Source of the DNA: Elusimicrobia bacterium HGW-Elusimicrobia-2
GTDB lineage: Bacteria > CG03
Length of the DNA: 38,448 nucleotides
NCBI GenBank assembly: GCA_002841685.1
Contig: PHAM01000009.1
Coordinates: 1-38,448, forward strand
Direction: 5' to 3'
Both the position numbers and the translations under genes were made by a program. Position 1 is the stretch's first letter, and each line of letters starts with the position of its first letter. The notes under the pieces were generated by a model, which was given only the letters and a program-made list of their open reading frames with translations, made no database searches and had not been told where the DNA came from. Below, one piece after another: positions 34,234 to 38,448 of the stretch.

Positions 34234-37158
34234 ATGTCTGAAAATAAGGGATTAGAATACAGTTCGGTTCAAAAGCCGATGATTAAATATGCGTCGGCGA
34301 TTGGCTGGGATCCTGTCAGTCAAGCAGATGCCTTATCGCTGAGAAAAGGCGAAGGCGGTCTGCTTTTTTACAGGATACTTGAAGAAAAACTTATTGAGTT
34401 AAATCCCGGTTTAATAAATAAAGACAATGTCTATGAAGTAATCGGAAAGATTGAATCTGTCAGCAATAATATTGAGGGTAATGCTGAAATTCTTTCCTGG
34501 ATGAGGGGAGAAAAAAGCATATATGATTCCAAAGAAAAAAGGGAAAGAAATGTGACTGTTATTGATTTTTCAACACAGGCGCTGAAAAACAATTTGTTTC
34601 AAGTTACTGAAGAATGGCAATACGGCAATGCCAAAGAGAAAAACCGCGCGGATATAATTTTCCTGATAAACGGAATACCGGTAGCAATAGTAGAAAATAA
34701 AAGCGCTAAAAAAGAAAAAGGAATTGAAGAAGCTCTGATTCAAATCCGGGAATATCATCATGAAACTCCTGAGATGCTTACAATGCCCCAGGTGTTTGAT
34801 ATAACCCATCTGATAGACTTTTTCTATGGGGCTACATGGAGTCTCGGAAGAAAAAATATATTTAACTGGAAGGATGAAGAAAAAGGTAACTTCGAAGTCA
34901 AAATAAAGAAATTTTTTAACAGAGAACGTTTTCTTAAAATGCTCAAAGAATGGATTTTGTTTTACCTGAAGGATGACGAACTTCAAAAATCCATATTGAG
35001 ACAACACCAGTCCAGAGCTGTAGAAAAGATTGTGGCCCGATGCGCTGATTCCGGCAAGAAAACGGGGTTGATATGGCACACCCAGGGATCGGGTAAAACC
35101 TTTACAATGATTATTGCGGCTAAACACATATTAGAGCAAAAAGATATTTTCAGCAAAGGTACTGTAATATTGATGATTGACCGGAACGAGCTTGAAGGAC
35201 AATTATCCGGATGGATTGCGAGAATTCTCGGGGAATTAAAAACCTTTGACATAAAAATAGAGCCTGCGACCAGCAAAAAGAGACTCCAGGAACTTTTGAA
35301 AGCAGATTTTCGCGGTCTGATAATTTCAATGATCCATAAGTTTGATAAGATTCCGAAAGCCATTAATTCGCGTGATAATATTTTTGTATTAATGGATGAA
35401 GCCCACCGATCGGTGGGTGGTGATTTTGGTAATTATCTTCTCGGAGCTCTTCCTAATGCAACCTTAATCGGTTTTACAGGAACTCCCATAGATAAAACCG
35501 CCTACGGCAAAGGTACTTTTAAAATTTTCGGGAAGGAAGATGATAAGGGGTATCTTGATAAATATTCAATAACGGAATCAATTGAAGATGGAACAACACT
35601 TCCGCTTAAATATACATTGGCGCCCAATGAAATAAGAGTTGATTCGGAACTTCTTGAAAAAGAATTCTTAAATCTGGTTGAAGCCGAAGGCGTTAGTGAT
35701 TTTGACGAACTCACGAAAATTCTTGATAATGCTGTAAATATAAAAGCATTTCTTAAATCTCCTGACAGAATTGAAAAAGTATCCAAGTTTGTCGCAAACC
35801 ATTTTAAAGAAAATGTTGAACCATTAGGATATAAAGCTTTTCTTGTAGCTGTGGATAGGGAAGCTTGCGCTTTGTATAAAGAAGCCCTTGATAAAATAGT
35901 GCCTGCCGATTACTCTGTTCCCGTATATACATCCGCCCAGCATGACAGCGAACGCTATCCGCTTGTATATAAACATCAGATTTCTGATGAAAAAGAAAAA
36001 CAGACGAGAAAGCTTTTTCTAAAAAACGATTTAAAGCCAAAAATATTGATTGTGACGGATAAACTGCTTACCGGATTTGATGCGCCTATTCTTTACAGCA
36101 TGTATCTTGATAAACCTATGCGTGACCATGTGCTTTTACAGGCAATTGCAAGAGTGAACCGCCCTTATGAAATTAACGATACAGTCAAGAAGCCCTGCGG
36201 CCTTGTTGTTGATTTTGTCGGCATATTTGAAAAACTTGAAAAAGCGCTGGCTTTTGATTCAGATGTTGTAAGCGGCGTAATTGAAAATCTGGACATATTA
36301 TTTAACCGCTTCAAGAAACTTATTAGTGAAGATGCGAAACCGCATATTGAATTATTGAAAGGGGAAATTGACGATAAAACTATTGAAAAAGCTATTGATG
36401 CCTTTTCTGATAAAAATAAACGTGAAGCTCTCTATAAATTGTACAAAGAAATTGAAACCCTTTATGAAATACTTTCCCCCTCGTCCAAACTCAGAGAATA
36501 TATTGCGCCTTTCAAACGGCTGGCTATATTATACAGGATTATAAAAAACGCCTATCGGAATAAACCTGTATTCTATGATGATATTGCCAGAAAAACATCA
36601 TTGCTTGTCCGGGACAATGTTTCTGTATCCGGCTTGGATAACACAATGAATATTGTTAAAATCGACCAGAATACACTAAAAGCTATAAAAGAAAATCAGT
36701 CATCGGACAACAATAAAATTATAAATCTTATCAATACCATACGAAAGACTGTAGAAGAAGAATCCGGCGATTCTCCCTATTTAATTCCTATCGGAGAACG
36801 GGCTGAAAATATAAGAGAACAATATGATGGTCGACAATGTTCTACAAAAGAAGCTCTTAAATCAATTGAGCAACTCATACAGGATATAATTATATCAAAG
36901 AAAGAACAGGCCGAAAAAGGTATGGATTCAAATACATTTACAATATTTTGGATACTTAAACATGAAAAGATAAATAATCCGGAAAGTGTCGCCTACGCCG
37001 TTAATTCTATTTTTATGCGATTTCCCAATTATAATTTTAATATTGAAGAAATGCGTCAGCTGAAAGCGGAATTATATCGCATTTTATTATCTGCCGTGGG
37101 AAAAGGCAAAATGTTTTCTATAGTTGGAAAACTTTTGAAAATCAATGAGAAAAAATAA
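34234..37158 (+). CDS. hsdR: Type I restriction enzyme HsdR
   Basis: The motor and nuclease subunit that moves DNA past the bound complex and cuts when blocked. Its nuclease motif is RADIIFLINGIPVAIVENKS, with D140, E154 and K156 in the PD-ExK arrangement. The helicase core shows Walker A TQGSGKT at 283-289, DEAH at 388-391, GFTGTP, ILIVTDKLLTGFDAP and motif VI QAIARVNRPY. The C-terminal 300 residues are helical, as needed for docking on HsdM. All key residues are present over 974 residues, so restriction should be active. It overlaps the small metalloprotease gene by 14 bases. Confidence 0.95.
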   Translation: MSENKGLEYSSVQKPMIKYASAIGWDPVSQADALSLRKGEGGLLFYRILEEKLIELNPGLINKDNVYEVIGKIESVSNNIEGNAEILSWMRGEKSIYDSKEKRERNVTVIDFSTQALKNNLFQVTEEWQYGNAKEKNRADIIFLINGIPVAIVENKSAKKEKGIEEALIQIREYHHETPEMLTMPQVFDITHLIDFFYGATWSLGRKNIFNWKDEEKGNFEVKIKKFFNRERFLKMLKEWILFYLKDDELQKSILRQHQSRAVEKIVARCADSGKKTGLIWHTQGSGKTFTMIIAAKHILEQKDIFSKGTVILMIDRNELEGQLSGWIARILGELKTFDIKIEPATSKKRLQELLKADFRGLIISMIHKFDKIPKAINSRDNIFVLMDEAHRSVGGDFGNYLLGALPNATLIGFTGTPIDKTAYGKGTFKIFGKEDDKGYLDKYSITESIEDGTTLPLKYTLAPNEIRVDSELLEKEFLNLVEAEGVSDFDELTKILDNAVNIKAFLKSPDRIEKVSKFVANHFKENVEPLGYKAFLVAVDREACALYKEALDKIVPADYSVPVYTSAQHDSERYPLVYKHQISDEKEKQTRKLFLKNDLKPKILIVTDKLLTGFDAPILYSMYLDKPMRDHVLLQAIARVNRPYEINDTVKKPCGLVVDFVGIFEKLEKALAFDSDVVSGVIENLDILFNRFKKLISEDAKPHIELLKGEIDDKTIEKAIDAFSDKNKREALYKLYKEIETLYEILSPSSKLREYIAPFKRLAILYRIIKNAYRNKPVFYDDIARKTSLLVRDNVSVSGLDNTMNIVKIDQNTLKAIKENQSSDNNKIINLINTIRKTVEEESGDSPYLIPIGERAENIREQYDGRQCSTKEALKSIEQLIQDIIISKKEQAEKGMDSNTFTIFWILKHEKINNPESVAYAVNSIFMRFPNYNFNIEEMRQLKAELYRILLSAVGKGKMFSIVGKLLKINEKK

Positions 37159-37447
37159 GGCTAAAACAAAAACAGAGCTTAAAAAATTAATAAATGACTG
37201 GGCGCAGGAAATAAAAGTTACTCCGAAACAAATACGAGTTCAGCAGATGAAACATAAGTGGGCTTCCTGCTCAACTTCAGGATGGATAAGTTTTAATTTT
37301 GACTTACTCAGCAAATCAAAAAAATTTCAGGATTATGTTATCATACATGAATTACTTCATCTTCAAATTCCTAATCACGGGAAATTATTTAAAAGCATGA
37401 TGAACATATTTTTTCCCGATTGGGAAAAATATGAAAGCTCTTTTTGA
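37145..37447 (+). CDS. YgjP/DUF45-type metalloprotease-like protein
   Basis: A 100-residue protein with the zinc-binding motif HELLHLQIPNH (HExxH plus a third histidine after five residues) near residues 74-84. It is preceded by KHKWASCSTSGWISFN, the W-x-S-C-x-x-x-G-x-I-x-x-N pattern of the YgjP family. Family members are commonly 170-230 residues; this is a short version lacking the N-terminal part. Such genes often end type I RM operons, with unknown purpose. The gene starts in the end of hsdR. Its stop lies in a small hairpin (AGCTCTTT-TTG-AAAGAGCT, 37436-37454) that lacks a T-run. Confidence 0.82.
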   Translation: MRKNKAKTKTELKKLINDWAQEIKVTPKQIRVQQMKHKWASCSTSGWISFNFDLLSKSKKFQDYVIIHELLHLQIPNHGKLFKSMMNIFFPDWEKYESSF

Positions 37448-37469
37448 AAGAGCTCGCCATTAAATAGTA

Positions 37470-38363
37470 CTACTCCGTTAAGTAACATTGCGCTAACCCG
37501 GGGCAAAAAATATCCAGTGCTGCATTGTAATCCAGCGATGGCAAACCGGGCATTGTGCTGCGGTAAGAACTTCCTGAATCCATTGCCTGATTTGAGGAAG
37601 CGTGTAATTTTTTGCCTCTTTTTTTCCCCTTCCGATTTTTTATCAATTGTAGAAAACAATATGCCATAAAAGTTAATGTCATATGATGATGTAACCCCCT
37701 CCATGAGCGCCCTTCAAAATGATCCAGCCCAAGTTCTTCCTTTAATTGCTGATATCCCTGTTCAATGGTCCATCTCCGATGGATTGTGTGAATCATCTTT
37801 TTCAACGATATGTTTTTGGGAAAGCTTGAAACATAATACTTCTGTTCTTCTCCGTCATTCTCAATGATAAGCCACCTTTCAATTCCCGGTCGCCAATAAG
37901 CTTTGCTGTTTGCTTCAAAAACTCGTATTCGAGTTGCTCTAACCGTTTTCCTTTTCTGCAACGGCAATTCAATTACTTGCCACTTCTTTGGCGTTTTTTC
38001 CAGTTTCTTTGCCCAGTCTTTTGCCTTTATTGGTCTCACACTTTTTTGATAAACTTCCGGATAAATCCGCGGTCGTCCCTTGCTCTTTTTCTTTCTGTTT
38101 AATCTTACATCTATTGGCCAGAAAGTGTGTGTGCAGGGAATCCTGCCAATAAATTTTTCTCTCATCCTGTCTAATTCCTTTAAGAAAGGTCTCAGTTCTC
38201 CGTATCCTGCATCAAAAATTGTACACTCATGCGGAACTTTATCTTTAATTTTCTTCAATGACTCAATTGCCATTTCCCACTTCTTTTTGTGTCCCGATCT
38301 CCTTTTCGGCACTCCTGCTTTCTTCATCCGCTTAATATCATTTGTCCACTGAGTCTGTTGCAT
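37470..38363 (-). pseudogene. IS701-type transposase, truncated and frameshifted
   Basis: The central part matches IS701 transposases: MKKAGVPKRRSG, then TIFDAGYGELRPFLKEL with the second catalytic aspartate, and WTIEQGYQQLKEELGLDHFE followed by GRSWRGLHHH with the catalytic glutamate. The N-terminal 100 or more residues, with the first catalytic aspartate, are missing; the frame is closed by a stop 27 bases above the ATG. Near the C-terminus, poly-T runs at 37608-37613 and 37619-37625 mark a frameshift. The other frame reads IRQWIQEVLTAAQCPVCHRW and ends APG-stop at 37493, the normal end of the family. The visible frame instead ends in unrelated residues at 37470. It is an inactive relic at the edge of the defence island. 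Confidence 0.85.
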
Positions 38364-38387
38364 AAACCCCCACCGACAGGGAAAATA

Positions 38388-38396
38388 TGATATAAT
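38388..38396 (+). promoter_or_regulatory. Extended -10 promoter for the gene at the right edge
   Basis: TGATATAAT, a perfect -10 box with the TG extension, 32 bases before a well-placed start codon. No convincing -35 box is present (CCGACA at 38373 is only 12 bases away), as is usual for extended -10 promoters. Confidence 0.5.
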
Positions 38397-38427
38397 TCAG
38401 CAATAACGATTAAAGATGGAGGGAAAA

Positions 38428-38448
38428 ATGGGATACAATTTCAAAGAA
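38428..38448 (+). CDS. Start of a gene cut by the window end
   Basis: ATG at 38428 follows GGAGGG at 38418-38423 with good spacing and an extended -10 promoter. Only seven codons are visible (MGYNFKE). The opening resembles the start of IS1182-type transposases, which often begin with a similar Y-x-F-K stretch. If so, its insertion could have removed the N-terminus of the IS701 gene. That reading is weak with so few residues. Confidence 0.4.

Noticed and set aside
37436-37454. Hairpin at the end of the DUF45 gene as a rho-independent terminator.
   Set aside because: The stem is good but no T-run follows, and the stem overlaps the stop codon.

Overview
The window looks like a chromosomal piece of a Gram-negative bacterium from a deep, poorly cultured lineage. 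It carries an LPS-export gene set (KdsC, LptC, LptA, LptB), a lipoprotein and many signal peptides, which require an outer membrane. The overall style (densely overlapping operons, metK-ahcY pair, kdsC-lpt-hpf-ptsN-rapZ-PTS block) would fit Omnitrophica, Elusimicrobia or a deltaproteobacterium-like group. I cannot fix the phylum from sequence alone.

Layout. (1) 1-3.7 kb: sugar nucleotidyltransferase, metK and ahcY (activated methyl cycle), with a short palindromic repeat element between metK and ahcY. (2) 3.7-9.6 kb: an A/T-rich island of exported proteins. It holds a ComEC-like metallo-beta-lactamase fold fused to a phospholipase D/nuclease domain, a second PLD gene broken by one TAG, and two tandem copies of a PKD-like exported protein gene, each behind a matching promoter. 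A leftover PLD tail, a LolA-like protein and a TPR protein complete it. This region grew by tandem duplication and is decaying. (3) 9.6-20.5 kb: an ordinary, tightly packed block kdsC-lptC-lptA-lptB-hpf-ptsN-rapZ, followed by a full mannose-family PTS (IIA, IIB, IIC, IID), HPr and enzyme I. The gene order resembles the E. coli kdsC-to-ptsO locus but lacks rpoN. A GH57 glucanotransferase gene sits inside the PTS operon. Three 61-bp hairpin repeats separate ptsH from ptsI. (4) 20.5-23.7 kb: MoxR ATPase, a small membrane protein, a Na+/Ca2+ exchanger-type antiporter and a convergent membrane protein of unknown function. (5) 23.8-26.2 kb: a scarred zone. It has a response regulator with an apparent internal deletion, a histidine kinase without its sensor half, and a MacB-type permease without its N-terminal half, the last two abutting head to head. 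(6) 26.2-37.4 kb: an A/T-rich defence island on one strand, built on a type I restriction-modification system. HsdM is fused to an XRE repressor-like domain and sits behind a near-perfect palindrome overlapping its own -10 box. Then follow RhuM, a small HNH nuclease, a GIY-YIG-like protein, an HsdS with two near-duplicate target recognition domains, a 1090-residue membrane-linked KAP P-loop ATPase, HsdR and a small DUF45/YgjP-type metalloprotease. (7) 37.5-38.4 kb: a broken IS701-type transposase, then the start of another gene that runs off the window.

The best candidate for an undescribed system is region 6: a self-regulated type I RM operon with two extra small nucleases, RhuM and a giant KAP ATPase between hsdS and hsdR. 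Second is the exported MBL-PLD/PKD cassette of region 2, whose MBL domain appears to have lost its metal ligands.
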